The notes under the pieces were generated by a model. It saw only the letters and a list, made by a program, of their open reading frames with translations, searched no databases and had not been told where the DNA came from. The position numbers and the translations under genes were made by a program. Shown piece by piece: positions 9,246 through 17,773 of a stretch of 64,000 nucleotides of DNA. The stretch comes from Maribacter sp. MJ134. GTDB lineage: Bacteria; Bacteroidota; Bacteroidia; Flavobacteriales; Flavobacteriaceae. Location of the stretch: the NCBI RefSeq assembly GCF_003970695.1, contig NZ_CP034570.1:124001-188000 (forward strand), in the 5' to 3' direction. Within the stretch, counting starts at the first letter, position 1. Each line of letters starts with the position of its first letter.

Positions 9246-10751
9246 ATGATAAAGCATATCCCTTACTTATTTTTATTTATTTCTTTTATCGGTGTTGCTC
9301 AACAGGGTGTAGTATTGGATGAATTGTCCGATACCTACGCAGATGCGAGTCTCCCTTTGTTAAAAGAGCTTTTAAGCATACCTAATGATGCGTTCTATCC
9401 AGAGGATATAGAGGAAAACGTGCTGTGGTGTGAAAGAGAATTTTCAAGTCGGGGCTTTGCGACACAGCGTATGAGCACTTCCCATGCGCCTCTTCTTCTA
9501 GCGGAACGCGAACACCCGAAAGCCCAGAAAACAGTATTAATTTATCTTCAGCTAGATGGGCAACCTGTAGATAGTACGCGCTGGTTTCAAGAGAATCCAT
9601 ATCAACCTGTTATCAAAAAAAAGAACAGTAATGATGAATGGGTAGCAGTATCGTGGGATTCTAAAGAACCAAAGGAGGATGACTGGCGCATATTCGCCCG
9701 TTCTGCTAGCGATGCAAAGGGTCCCGTTGCCATGTTCCTTGCAGCTCTTGATGCGGCCGCTTCCAAGGAAATAGTTCCGAACTACAATATAAAGGTGATT
9801 ATGGACTTTGAGGAGGAACTGGGTTCACCTAGATTGCCTAAAGCCGTTACTCGGAACGCTGAATTATTAAAAGCGGATATGTTGATTATTTTTGATGGTC
9901 CACGTCATATTAGCAATAAACCCACCTTAACCTTTGGAGCTAGGGGAATAGCAACGATAACCTTAACTACTTATGGACCTGTAGTTCCACAGCATAGTGG
10001 TCATTTTGGCAATTACGCTCCTAATCCCGCATTACGCTTGTCCAAGCTATTGGCATCAATGAAGTATGATGATGGACGTGTTGTTATCCCGGGCTTTTAC
10101 GATGGTGTAGAGATAGATAAAGCGACAGAGCGCATTTTGAAGAATGTACCTGATAACGAGGGCGAAATAAAGAAAAGACTGCAGATTGTTTCTTCGGATA
10201 AAGTGGGGTCATACTATCAGGAGGCAATTCAGTATCCTTCTTTGAATATTAGGGGAATGCAGTCTGGCTGGATAAATGAAAAAGTACGTACGATTATCCC
10301 AGGTTGGGCTAGAGCGGAGCTTGATGTTAGGTTGGTATTAGAGTCAAATCCGGAACGTTTAATACAATTGGTGAAAAATCACATCGCTTCCCAAGGATAT
10401 TATGTTACGGATACGGTTCCTACAGCAGAAGAGCGACTAGCTCATCATAAGATAGCCACATTCACCTCGGAAATATCATATCAATCCTTTAGGACCGACT
10501 TTGATTCGGAAGTGGGAAAATGGTTGACAAGCGCGCTAAAAAATGCATTCGGAGAGGACCCTATACGCATTCGTATGAGTGGGGGTTCCATTCCCATAGC
10601 TCCTTTTGTGACCACTCTGGGCATTCCTGCGGTAACCGTACCTACGGTCAATAGAGATAATAATCAACATAGTCCAAATGAAAATTTAAGGATTGGCAAC
10701 TACAGGGAGGGTGTAAAGACCATGATTGCCATTCTTATGGAGAGGTTGTGA
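9246..10751 (+). CDS. M20-family metallo-hydrolase with signal peptide
   Basis: This 501-residue exported protein (signal peptide MIKHIPYLFLFISFIGVAQQ) has the M20/M25/M40 fold. SASDAKGP carries the bridging Asp, FEEELGS the catalytic Glu pair, and QHSPNEN near the C-terminus the last His. The first metal motif, normally H-x-D, reads LQLDGQP here, so the expected His is Gln. Such enzymes are periplasmic peptidases, dipeptidases or aminoacylases with two zinc ions; loss of one ligand could alter metal content. It stands alone between two intergenic gaps. Confidence 0.87.
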   Translation: MIKHIPYLFLFISFIGVAQQGVVLDELSDTYADASLPLLKELLSIPNDAFYPEDIEENVLWCEREFSSRGFATQRMSTSHAPLLLAEREHPKAQKTVLIYLQLDGQPVDSTRWFQENPYQPVIKKKNSNDEWVAVSWDSKEPKEDDWRIFARSASDAKGPVAMFLAALDAAASKEIVPNYNIKVIMDFEEELGSPRLPKAVTRNAELLKADMLIIFDGPRHISNKPTLTFGARGIATITLTTYGPVVPQHSGHFGNYAPNPALRLSKLLASMKYDDGRVVIPGFYDGVEIDKATERILKNVPDNEGEIKKRLQIVSSDKVGSYYQEAIQYPSLNIRGMQSGWINEKVRTIIPGWARAELDVRLVLESNPERLIQLVKNHIASQGYYVTDTVPTAEERLAHHKIATFTSEISYQSFRTDFDSEVGKWLTSALKNAFGEDPIRIRMSGGSIPIAPFVTTLGIPAVTVPTVNRDNNQHSPNENLRIGNYREGVKTMIAILMERL

Positions 10752-10960
10752 ATTTTAAGGAGAGAACTTCTCACGATGCCAAATAACAGGCGGGGCGGGT
10801 TTGGTATAGCGTCACGATTTTAAGATTTTCGCAATAAGATTTTCATTTGTGTTTGTAATTGTTAGTGAAATCATCAGAAGTCTAATAAATCATAAAAAAA
10901 TTCTATCAAACCCTGATTTTTAAATTTAATTAGTACATTAGCCGAAGTTTTACAAGAAAA

Positions 10961-11032
10961 ATGACAAAACAATATTTCTGGAACGGTTTTACCTTTTACT
11001 TCTTTTTTAAGAGAGGTACGAGACTGTTGTAG
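10961..11032 (+). CDS. Aromatic leader peptide of the Phe/Tyr operon attenuator
   Basis: This short ORF of 23 codons plus stop begins with ATG and reads MTKQYFWNGFTFYFFFKRG and then TRLL. It contains six Phe, two Tyr and one Trp, including a run FYFFF. It lies 146 bp before pheA and overlaps the first arm of an antiterminator hairpin (11018-11025). This is the architecture of pheL-type leader peptides, in which ribosome stalling at Phe or Tyr codons under shortage permits read-through. The DNA before it (10752-10960) shows no gene. A weak -7-like TACATTAG lies at 10934-10941, which would give a transcript containing the whole leader. Confidence 0.8.
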   Translation: MTKQYFWNGFTFYFFFKRGTRLL

Positions 11033-11086
11033 TATATGTTAGGATATAAACAATTGAAGTCTCGTGAAAAACGGGGCTTTTTTTTT
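11018..11086 (+). promoter_or_regulatory. Transcription attenuator (antiterminator/terminator pair) before pheA
   Basis: ACGAGACT (11018-11025, inside the leader ORF) is perfectly complementary to AGTCTCGT (11058-11065), forming an antiterminator. The same GTCTCGT (11059-11065) also pairs with ACGGGGC (11071-11077; five Watson-Crick and two G-U pairs) across a GAAAA loop, forming a terminator followed by nine T residues (11078-11086). The structures are mutually exclusive. A ribosome stalled on the Phe/Tyr codons leaves the first arm free, whereas one reaching the stop at 11030-11032 covers it and lets the terminator form. Confidence 0.8.
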
Positions 11087-11178
11087 GAAATCAATTCAAA
11101 TCCCATTACGGGGTTTAGAAAGAATTTGCCCCGAGAGGAATCGAGGGGGTAACGGGAACAAGATTTATATAGCGGTTA

Positions 11179-12027
11179 ATGAGTTTAAAAATAGCCATAC
11201 AGGGAGTAAAAGGTTCTAATCACCATCAGGTGGCCTTAGATTATTTTGGAGAAGATATCGACTTAGTGGAATGTCTTTCTTTTGATAGTTTGGTGGACCA
11301 GTTGCTGGATAATACGGCGGATAAGGCAGTAATGGCCATTGAGAATTCAATTGCAGGTTCTATCATACCCAACTATGCTCTAGTTTTTAAGAACGACTTG
11401 GCCATTATCGGCGAATATTACCTTAGTATTCATCACAATTTAATCGTTTACAAAGGGCAGGCTATAGAAAACGTTGAGGAAGTACATTCGCATCCAATGG
11501 CATTACTACAGTGTAAGGAATTTTTAAGGTCTTATCCTAAAATTAAATTGGTAGAGGCTGTTGATACAGCTGAAACGGCCGAACGAATTCAAAAATATCA
11601 GTTAAAGCGTATTGCGGCCATTGCTCCAAAAGCGGCGGCAGAATTGTATGGCTTAGATATTATTGCTTCCGAAATACAGACCATCCCAAATAATTCTACG
11701 AGGTTCATTATCGTGAAGACTAAAAACCAGAGTGACGGAGAGGCTGAAAATGAGTTGTCAAAAGCCCATATCAATAAGGCATCCCTACGCTTTATAACCG
11801 ACCATAAGAGAGGTAGTTTAGCCACTGTATTGAATGTGATGAGCGATTGTAAATTGAATTTAACCAAAATACAGTCATTGCCCGTAATCGAGACACCTTG
11901 GAAGTATGCGTTCTTTGTAGATGTGACCTTTACGGCCTATGAAGACTTTAGTAAGGCAAAAGCATTATTGGATATTATGACGGAGGAATTTAAAGTTTTA
12001 GGGGAATATAAAAATGCCATGTTATGA
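11179..12027 (+). CDS. pheA: Prephenate dehydratase
   Basis: This 282-residue protein converts prephenate to phenylpyruvate in phenylalanine synthesis. It has a periplasmic-binding-like dehydratase domain (about 1-190) containing the catalytic Thr-Arg-Phe in NNSTRFIIV (about 174-182) and a C-terminal ACT domain (about 200-280), the usual site of Phe feedback. The ACT motif usually written ESRP reads QSLP here. There is no fused chorismate mutase; that activity is at the end of the DAHP synthase gene in the same operon. It is the first structural gene after the attenuator. Its stop overlaps the next start (ATGA at 12024). Confidence 0.95.
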   Translation: MSLKIAIQGVKGSNHHQVALDYFGEDIDLVECLSFDSLVDQLLDNTADKAVMAIENSIAGSIIPNYALVFKNDLAIIGEYYLSIHHNLIVYKGQAIENVEEVHSHPMALLQCKEFLRSYPKIKLVEAVDTAETAERIQKYQLKRIAAIAPKAAAELYGLDIIASEIQTIPNNSTRFIIVKTKNQSDGEAENELSKAHINKASLRFITDHKRGSLATVLNVMSDCKLNLTKIQSLPVIETPWKYAFFVDVTFTAYEDFSKAKALLDIMTEEFKVLGEYKNAML

Positions 12028-13172
12028 TACGGACGGCGGATAGGTTGCAGACGGTACAGGAGTATTACTTTTCAAAGAAGTTAAGGGAAGTTCGAGCGCT
12101 TTTAGCCCAAGGGAAACCCATTATCAATATGGGTATAGGAAGTCCGGATTTAGCGCCCTCACCGGTGGTGGTAGAAAGCATTCAACAGGCGGTACTGGAC
12201 AATGGTGCTCACCAATATCAAAGTTATCAAGGCTTACCGGAATTGCGTAATGCCATAGCTTCTTTTTATGAAAGGAAATTTAACGTAATCAGCGACCCTG
12301 CCAGTGAAATACTTCCGTTAATGGGGTCCAAGGAAGGGATAATGCATATAAGCCTAGCCTTCTTGAATGTAGGAGATGAAGTGTTGATTCCTAACCCCGG
12401 ATATCCAACGTATACTTCGGTTACGAAATTAGTTGGGGCGGTTCCAAAATATTATGACCTAACGGAAGCCACGTGTTGGTTCCCTGATTTGGAAGTTCTT
12501 GAAAGAGAAGATTTATCCAAAGTAAAGTTAATGTGGGTGAGTTACCCGCATATGCCAACGGGGGCGGTCGCTACCAAGGAACAGTTTTCTAAACTGGTGG
12601 CCTTTGCAAAGCGTAATAACATTCTTTTAATAAACGATAATCCGTACAGTTTTGTGCTAAATGAAACGCCCACAAGTATACTGGGAATAGAGGGAGCAAA
12701 GGATGTGTGTCTAGAATTGAATTCACTCAGTAAAACGTTTAATATGGCTGGTTGGCGTGTTGGGTTCGTATTAGGTAGTACAGACCATATTAATGCGCTA
12801 TTGAAAGTAAAGAGCAACATGGATTCAGGCATGTTCTATGGCATTCAAAAAGGAGCGATAAAAGCGTTGCAGAGTACAGACGATTGGTATCATAATTTAA
12901 ATGATACATATAGAAAACGAAGGAACTTTATCTGGCAGTTGGCGGAAAAATTAGGTTGTACTTACGATGCTAAAGCAGTGGGAATGTTTGTTTGGGCAAA
13001 ATTGCCGGACGGAGTTGCATCCGCAGAAGACTTTATAGATGATATACTGTATGAGAAAGATATATTCATAACTCCAGGGACTATTTTTGGTAGTAATGGG
13101 GAAGGGTATATACGGTTTTCGCTCTGTGTAACAGAAGAAAAAATTAAAGAGGCGATTAATAGATTTGAGTAG
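12024..13172 (+). CDS. Pyridoxal-phosphate aminotransferase, class I/II (probable aromatic/aspartate aminotransferase)
   Basis: This is a 382-residue fold-type I aminotransferase. PLP Lys237 lies in SLSKTFNMAGWRVGF, with Asp205 in INDNPY and the YPHMPTG loop in place of the more usual NPNNPTG (about 174-180). Lying between pheA and tyrA in a 4-bp overlap with pheA, it most likely transaminates phenylpyruvate and 4-hydroxyphenylpyruvate to Phe and Tyr, or works on prephenate/arogenate. Family membership is certain, but the exact substrate is inferred from context. Confidence 0.88.
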   Translation: MIRTADRLQTVQEYYFSKKLREVRALLAQGKPIINMGIGSPDLAPSPVVVESIQQAVLDNGAHQYQSYQGLPELRNAIASFYERKFNVISDPASEILPLMGSKEGIMHISLAFLNVGDEVLIPNPGYPTYTSVTKLVGAVPKYYDLTEATCWFPDLEVLEREDLSKVKLMWVSYPHMPTGAVATKEQFSKLVAFAKRNNILLINDNPYSFVLNETPTSILGIEGAKDVCLELNSLSKTFNMAGWRVGFVLGSTDHINALLKVKSNMDSGMFYGIQKGAIKALQSTDDWYHNLNDTYRKRRNFIWQLAEKLGCTYDAKAVGMFVWAKLPDGVASAEDFIDDILYEKDIFITPGTIFGSNGEGYIRFSLCVTEEKIKEAINRFE

Positions 13173-13243
13173 TAAGATATAAGAAAAGAGATAAAGGTTA
13201 TCCGCCTAAAATCTCAAATCAAATATCCATTATCTAAAAATAT

Positions 13244-14104
13244 ATGAACGTATTTGTAATAGGAATCGGTTTAATAGGGGGGTCGTTCGTCAAAGATATC
13301 AAGGCCAAAATGCCAGAGGTTACCATTTACGGGATAGACGCCAGTGAAGCCAATCTAGAAGAGGCTTTTGCGCTACATCTTATTGATGTGAAATCTAGTT
13401 ACGACGCATTGCACCTTGCAGATTTTGTAATCGTGAGTATTCCCGTTGATGTTGCTGTGGAAGAACTTCCTAGAATTCTAGATAAAGTAAATGAGGAATG
13501 CGTGGTGTGCGATGCCGGTTCTACAAAGGAGTTGATCTGCGAGGCCTTGGAAAATCATCCTAAAAGAAGAAATTTTTTGGCTTGTCATCCCATTGCAGGT
13601 ACTGAATTTTCCGGTCCGTCCGCGGCTATTAACGGTCTGTACAATGGTAAAACGAATATTATCTGTGAGGTAGAAAAAACGGCGTTTAAATTACAGGAAA
13701 AGGCTTTGGGAATATTTCAGCTATTGGGAATGAGAATTCGCTATATGAATCCTAAAGCGCATGATAAGCACATTGCGTACGTATCCCATTTGTCACACAT
13801 CAGTTCTTTTATGTTAGGAAAGACAGTTATTGAGAAGGAAAAAAATGAACGTGATATTTTTGACATGGCGGGCAGTGGATTTGAAAGCACGGTGCGTTTG
13901 GCGAAGAGTTCACCAGCGATGTGGACACCTATTTTTGAACAGAATAAAGATAATGTAATAGAAACCTTGGACGAGTATATTCAGAACCTATCCGCTTTTA
14001 AGAAATTATTGGTGGAAAACGATTTTGAAGGTATTTACAATGAAATGAACAGCACGAACAAGATTAAAGAAATATTACAGGGAATTCCGCTGAATAAAAA
14101 GTGA
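13244..14104 (+). CDS. tyrA: Prephenate dehydrogenase
   Basis: This 286-residue NAD(P)-dependent enzyme of tyrosine synthesis oxidatively decarboxylates prephenate. It has a Rossmann motif GIGLIGGSF (7-15), the conserved HPIAGTEFSGP segment (about 120-130) and SHLSHISSFML around 183 with the catalytic-region histidines. It has no fused ACT or chorismate mutase domain, so feedback control by Tyr is not evident in the protein itself; control of the operon may rest on the leader. A gap of 71 bp separates it from the aminotransferase. Confidence 0.93.
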   Translation: MNVFVIGIGLIGGSFVKDIKAKMPEVTIYGIDASEANLEEAFALHLIDVKSSYDALHLADFVIVSIPVDVAVEELPRILDKVNEECVVCDAGSTKELICEALENHPKRRNFLACHPIAGTEFSGPSAAINGLYNGKTNIICEVEKTAFKLQEKALGIFQLLGMRIRYMNPKAHDKHIAYVSHLSHISSFMLGKTVIEKEKNERDIFDMAGSGFESTVRLAKSSPAMWTPIFEQNKDNVIETLDEYIQNLSAFKKLLVENDFEGIYNEMNSTNKIKEILQGIPLNKK

Positions 14105-14234
14105 TTTTTATAGAGAGACAAAAGAATTATTAAGGTGTACTTAAAATAAACAATTAATATTTAAATAGAAGAAGAAGTGAGATGTTGAAAACCTTTACCC
14201 TTCAGCTTTTTGCCCTTCGCCCAAAAACAAAGTA

Positions 14235-15317
14235 ATGGAGAATACAAAAGAAATGAGAACATGGTTGGATGATATGGGTTTAGATCATCCACTAGTAATA
14301 GCAGGGCCATGTAGTGCGGAAACCGAGGAACAAGTATTGCGTATTGCGCATAGCCTTAAGGATACCGATGTTAATTATTACCGTGCGGGAATCTGGAAGC
14401 CTAGAACACGTCCCGGTAATTTTGAGGGAGTGGGAGCTTTGGGGCTAAAATGGCTGCAAAAAGTTAAAGCCGAAACAGGCTTAAAAACGGCCACTGAGGT
14501 GGCGAACAGGGCACATGTAGAGCTAGCGCTTGAGCATGATGTAGATTTATTATGGATTGGAGCACGCTCTACCGTTAGCCCTTTTATAATGCAAGAATTG
14601 GCCGACGCCCTTGAAGGGACGGATAAAATTGTTTTAGTGAAAAACCCGGTAAATCCTGATTTAGCATTATGGTTGGGCGGTATTGAGCGTTTGCATACGG
14701 CAGGGATTAAAAAACTGGGAGCTATTCACAGAGGTTTTTCAACTTATGAGAAATCAAAATACAGGAATATTCCAGAGTGGCAGCTAGCGATAGAATTTCA
14801 AAATAAATTCCCTGATCTACCATTGATAAACGATCCATCGCACATTACGGGTAAACGGGATATGATTTTTGATGTCTCACAGACCGCTTTGGATTTAAAC
14901 TTTGATGGATTGATGATAGAAACGCATCATGACCCGGATAATGCTTGGAGTGACGCCGCTCAGCAAGTAACCCCAGATAGGTTGGTGCAGATTATGAAGG
15001 ATTTAAAAATTAGAAAAGAATCCGACCCGGAGGCGGAGTATAACAGTCAATTAAGCAATCTAAGGGCGCAAATAGATGTTATCGACAATCAGTTGATAGA
15101 AACTTTAGGAAAGCGCATGAAGATTTCCGATGGTATCGGGACCTTAAAAAAGTCGAGAAATGTCGCCGTTCTACAATCTAATCGTTGGAACGAGATTTTA
15201 GGTAAAATGATTCTCGAGGGTGAATCCAAAGGATTAAGTGAAGAGTTTGTGCTGCGAATGTTCAAAGCAATTCATCAAGAATCCATAAACCACCAAGAGA
15301 AAATTGTAAAGGCATAA
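14235..15317 (+). CDS. Bifunctional DAHP synthase (type I beta) / chorismate mutase
   Basis: This 360-residue fusion has an N-terminal DAHP synthase TIM barrel (about 1-265) with GPCSAE, KPRTRPGNFEG and DPSHITGKRDM. It makes DAHP from PEP and erythrose-4-phosphate, the first shikimate step. The C-terminal AroQ-type chorismate mutase (about 275-355; LRAQIDVIDNQLIETL, KRMKISDGIG, NRWNEIL) makes prephenate. Such fusions usually let prephenate or chorismate inhibit the synthase. As the last gene of the operon it supplies prephenate to pheA and tyrA. A strong hairpin terminator follows. Confidence 0.95.
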   Translation: MENTKEMRTWLDDMGLDHPLVIAGPCSAETEEQVLRIAHSLKDTDVNYYRAGIWKPRTRPGNFEGVGALGLKWLQKVKAETGLKTATEVANRAHVELALEHDVDLLWIGARSTVSPFIMQELADALEGTDKIVLVKNPVNPDLALWLGGIERLHTAGIKKLGAIHRGFSTYEKSKYRNIPEWQLAIEFQNKFPDLPLINDPSHITGKRDMIFDVSQTALDLNFDGLMIETHHDPDNAWSDAAQQVTPDRLVQIMKDLKIRKESDPEAEYNSQLSNLRAQIDVIDNQLIETLGKRMKISDGIGTLKKSRNVAVLQSNRWNEILGKMILEGESKGLSEEFVLRMFKAIHQESINHQEKIVKA

Positions 15318-15330
15318 CACAACCAAAAAA

Positions 15331-15360
15331 AATCCCGACTTTATGAGTCGGGATTTTTTA
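15331..15360. terminator. Bidirectional intrinsic terminator
   Basis: A 10-bp perfect stem AATCCCGACT / AGTCGGGATT around a TTATG loop, followed by a T-run and preceded by an A-run, would stop the aromatic operon on the plus strand and the convergent gene at 15413-15853 on the minus strand. Confidence 0.88.
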
Positions 15361-15412
15361 TACGTAGTAGTAAACAAAAATGCTATCTACTACTGGCTTG
15401 CATCTAAAAATA

Positions 15413-15853
15413 CTATCTCTTAAAGATGTAGCGGGTAATAAAAATACCTGATCCGTCACCTTTGCCACTATCACTTTCAACAGCACTCGTTACAAAAGCA
15501 AGTTCCCAACCGTCGGCCACCATACTATTAATTTTAGAGGTAATGACAGCATCATTGGCCGCAATGTTCTGAAAACGGATACCCGCTATATTAAAGAAGT
15601 TCAATAATTTGGTCTCGTCAAAATCCTTAACCCTAATCTCACCTCTTTTTGATTTGTTGCGGGTATTGTCATCCTCCGTTTGGGTCGATGTAAATTCGGT
15701 ATAATCTTTTTTCTCATTACCATCAATAATCCTTGAACGCCCAAGTCCACTGGAAACAATAGACTCTACACTGGTAATGACTTTATATTCTTGAGCGTTC
15801 ATTTCAAGATTACATACTAGGGCGATGAAAGCGATAAAAATAAATTTTTTCAT
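15413..15853 (-). CDS. Hypothetical secreted protein
   Basis: I do not recognise this 146-residue protein. It has a clear signal peptide (MKKFIFIAFIALVCNLEMNAQ). The mature part has a Lys/Asp/Thr-rich region (about 45-70) and a C-terminal part ending DGWELAFVTSAVES and ITRYIFKR, which resembles short DUF-type proteins built around an 'M-x-x-GWEL' element. It converges on the aromatic operon with a shared terminator. Function unknown. Confidence 0.72.
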   Translation of the reverse strand: MKKFIFIAFIALVCNLEMNAQEYKVITSVESIVSSGLGRSRIIDGNEKKDYTEFTSTQTEDDNTRNKSKRGEIRVKDFDETKLLNFFNIAGIRFQNIAANDAVITSKINSMVADGWELAFVTSAVESDSGKGDGSGIFITRYIFKR

Positions 15854-15968
15854 AATGGGTTAATTGGTTTAAATGATTAAAAGAATTAAAACTATTGCCT
15901 ATCACAACGGGCATAAAATTATAAAATTGTTTCTTTGTTGTTCTAGTAGCTGAATTCTAGAAAACCAA

Positions 15969-16922
15969 ATGATAGGAACAGTATATAAATCTACGGGGAG
16001 TTGGTATTTTGTAAAATCTGAAAAGGGAGATTTTTACGAATGTAGAATCAAAGGTAAGTTTAGAATAAAGGGAATAAAAAGTACCAATCCTATTGCTGTA
16101 GGGGACAAAGTTCATTTTGAGGTAGAAACTATTGGAGATGACACCATCGGTATTATCCACAAAATAGAAGACCGAAAGAATTATATCATCAGGAAGTCTG
16201 TAAATCTATCCAAGCAGACACATATCATTGCCTCTAATCTAGATCAGGTTTTTTTATTGGTAACATTGAATAATCCTACTACCTATCCCGTTTTTATAGA
16301 TCGTTTTTTAGTCACCGCAGAGGCTTATGATATACCCGTTACGCTCCTATTCAATAAAGTGGATACCTATAATGACGATGAGCTAGGTGAGGTGAAGTAT
16401 TTAGCAGCCTTATATCGAAAAATTGGGTACGACTGCATTGGTATCTCTGCTTTGACCGGTAAGAATATTGATAAGGTAAAGGCGATGATGAAAGGAAAGA
16501 CCTCCATGTTTTCGGGTCATTCCGGTGTGGGGAAATCTACATTGGTCAACGCTATTGAGCCATATCTAGACATAAAGACCAAAAAAATATCGGAGCAACA
16601 TTTGCAAGGCCAACATACCACAACCTTCGCAGAGATGTACGACTTAACTTTTGACGCTCGTATTATAGATACCCCCGGTATCAAAGGTTTTGGAATCGTG
16701 GATATGGAGCCGGAGGAGATAGGAGATTATTTCCCGGAATTTTTCGAATTAAAACAGCACTGCAAGTTCAATAATTGCAGACATACGGATGAACCCAAAT
16801 GTGCCGTTAAGGAAGCCTTGGAAGAAGAAGCAATTGCATGGAGTAGATACAATAGTTACTTGCAGATGATAAAGGGAGAGGATGAAAACTACAGGGTAGA
16901 TATTTATGATGAAAAGAAATGA
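15969..16922 (+). CDS. rsgA: Small ribosomal subunit biogenesis GTPase RsgA
   Basis: This 317-residue circularly permuted GTPase helps late 30S maturation. Order: an N-terminal OB-fold (about 1-75), then the G4 motif NKVD (129-132), the G1 motif GHSGVGKS (183-190), the G3 DTPGIKGFG (about 230), and a C-terminal zinc knuckle with CKFNNCRHTDEPKC (about 265-280). The permuted G4-G1-G3 order is diagnostic. The stop overlaps the dtd start (ATGA, 16919). Confidence 0.95.
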   Translation: MIGTVYKSTGSWYFVKSEKGDFYECRIKGKFRIKGIKSTNPIAVGDKVHFEVETIGDDTIGIIHKIEDRKNYIIRKSVNLSKQTHIIASNLDQVFLLVTLNNPTTYPVFIDRFLVTAEAYDIPVTLLFNKVDTYNDDELGEVKYLAALYRKIGYDCIGISALTGKNIDKVKAMMKGKTSMFSGHSGVGKSTLVNAIEPYLDIKTKKISEQHLQGQHTTTFAEMYDLTFDARIIDTPGIKGFGIVDMEPEEIGDYFPEFFELKQHCKFNNCRHTDEPKCAVKEALEEEAIAWSRYNSYLQMIKGEDENYRVDIYDEKK

Positions 16923-17371
16923 GAGTAGTTCTACAACGTGTTTCCGAAGCTAGTGTAACGGTAGATAAGAAGACCATTTCCTCCGTAGGGAAGGGTATTC
17001 TGATATTACTTGGAATAACCGAGGACGATGGTTTGGAAGATATCAAATGGCTTGTAAACAAGATAGCCAATCTGCGTATTTTTAATGATGGTGCAGGTGT
17101 CATGAATAAATCTGTAGTTGATGTCGAGGGAGACGTCATTGTGGTTAGTCAATTTACGCTCTTCGCCTCCACTAAAAAAGGAAATAGGCCCTCTTATATC
17201 AAGGCAGCTAAGCCGACTATTGCAATTCCTTTATACGAGTCCTTTATCTCAGAAATAGAGAACGCCTTAGGCAAAAAGGTTGGAACCGGCATATTCGGTG
17301 CAGATATGAAAGTTGCTTTGGTAAATGATGGTCCCGTGACGATAACTATCGATTCTAAAAATAAAGAATAA
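16919..17371 (+). CDS. dtd: D-aminoacyl-tRNA deacylase
   Basis: This 150-residue DTD-family protein hydrolyses D-amino acids from mischarged tRNA. Both family signatures are present: SQFTLFA (about 80) and NDGPVTITID (about 138), the latter the Gly-Pro motif that excludes L-substrates. Length is typical. It overlaps rsgA by 4 bp, and its stop shares one base with the next start (TAATG). Confidence 0.95.
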   Translation: MRVVLQRVSEASVTVDKKTISSVGKGILILLGITEDDGLEDIKWLVNKIANLRIFNDGAGVMNKSVVDVEGDVIVVSQFTLFASTKKGNRPSYIKAAKPTIAIPLYESFISEIENALGKKVGTGIFGADMKVALVNDGPVTITIDSKNKE

Positions 17372-17697
17372 TGAATATACAAAACGCACAGAAGGCTGTA
17401 GATAATTGGATTAAGGAACACGGTGTTCGCTATTTCAATGAGCTCACCAATATGGCACAGCTTACCGAAGAAGTGGGGGAGGTAGCGCGCATTATCGCAA
17501 GAAGATATGGCGAGCAAAGCGAAAAGGAATCTGATAAATCTAAGGATTTAGGAGAAGAATTAGCAGATGTGTTGTTCGTGGTATTGTGCTTGGCCAACCA
17601 AACGGGTGTAGATTTACAACAATCCTTTGATCAGAAGTTAGATTTAAAAACCAAGCGTGATCATGACCGTCATCATAACAACGAAAAACTTAAATAA
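17371..17697 (+). CDS. MazG-like nucleotide pyrophosphohydrolase
   Basis: This is a 108-residue single-domain all-alpha NTP pyrophosphohydrolase. The metal-binding ExxE and ExxD helices are seen as LTEEVGEVARI (about 30) and LGEELADVLFVV (about 58). Family members hydrolyse non-canonical nucleoside triphosphates (house-cleaning). It is translationally coupled to dtd. Confidence 0.9.
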   Translation: MNIQNAQKAVDNWIKEHGVRYFNELTNMAQLTEEVGEVARIIARRYGEQSEKESDKSKDLGEELADVLFVVLCLANQTGVDLQQSFDQKLDLKTKRDHDRHHNNEKLK

Positions 17698-17742
17698 GCC
17701 AAAATAAGGGCATAGCAATACTAGTTTTTAGGGGTGTTTTTG

Positions 17743-17750
17743 TAGTTTTG
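17743..17750 (+). promoter_or_regulatory. Candidate -7 box for aroA
   Basis: TAGTTTTG matches the Bacteroidota -7 consensus TAnnTTTG exactly, 23 bp before the TTG start of aroA. A -33 TTG is not clear; T-rich sequence lies at 17725-17729. Confidence 0.5.
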
Positions 17751-17773
17751 GCACGTCTTAAAAACATACACTT

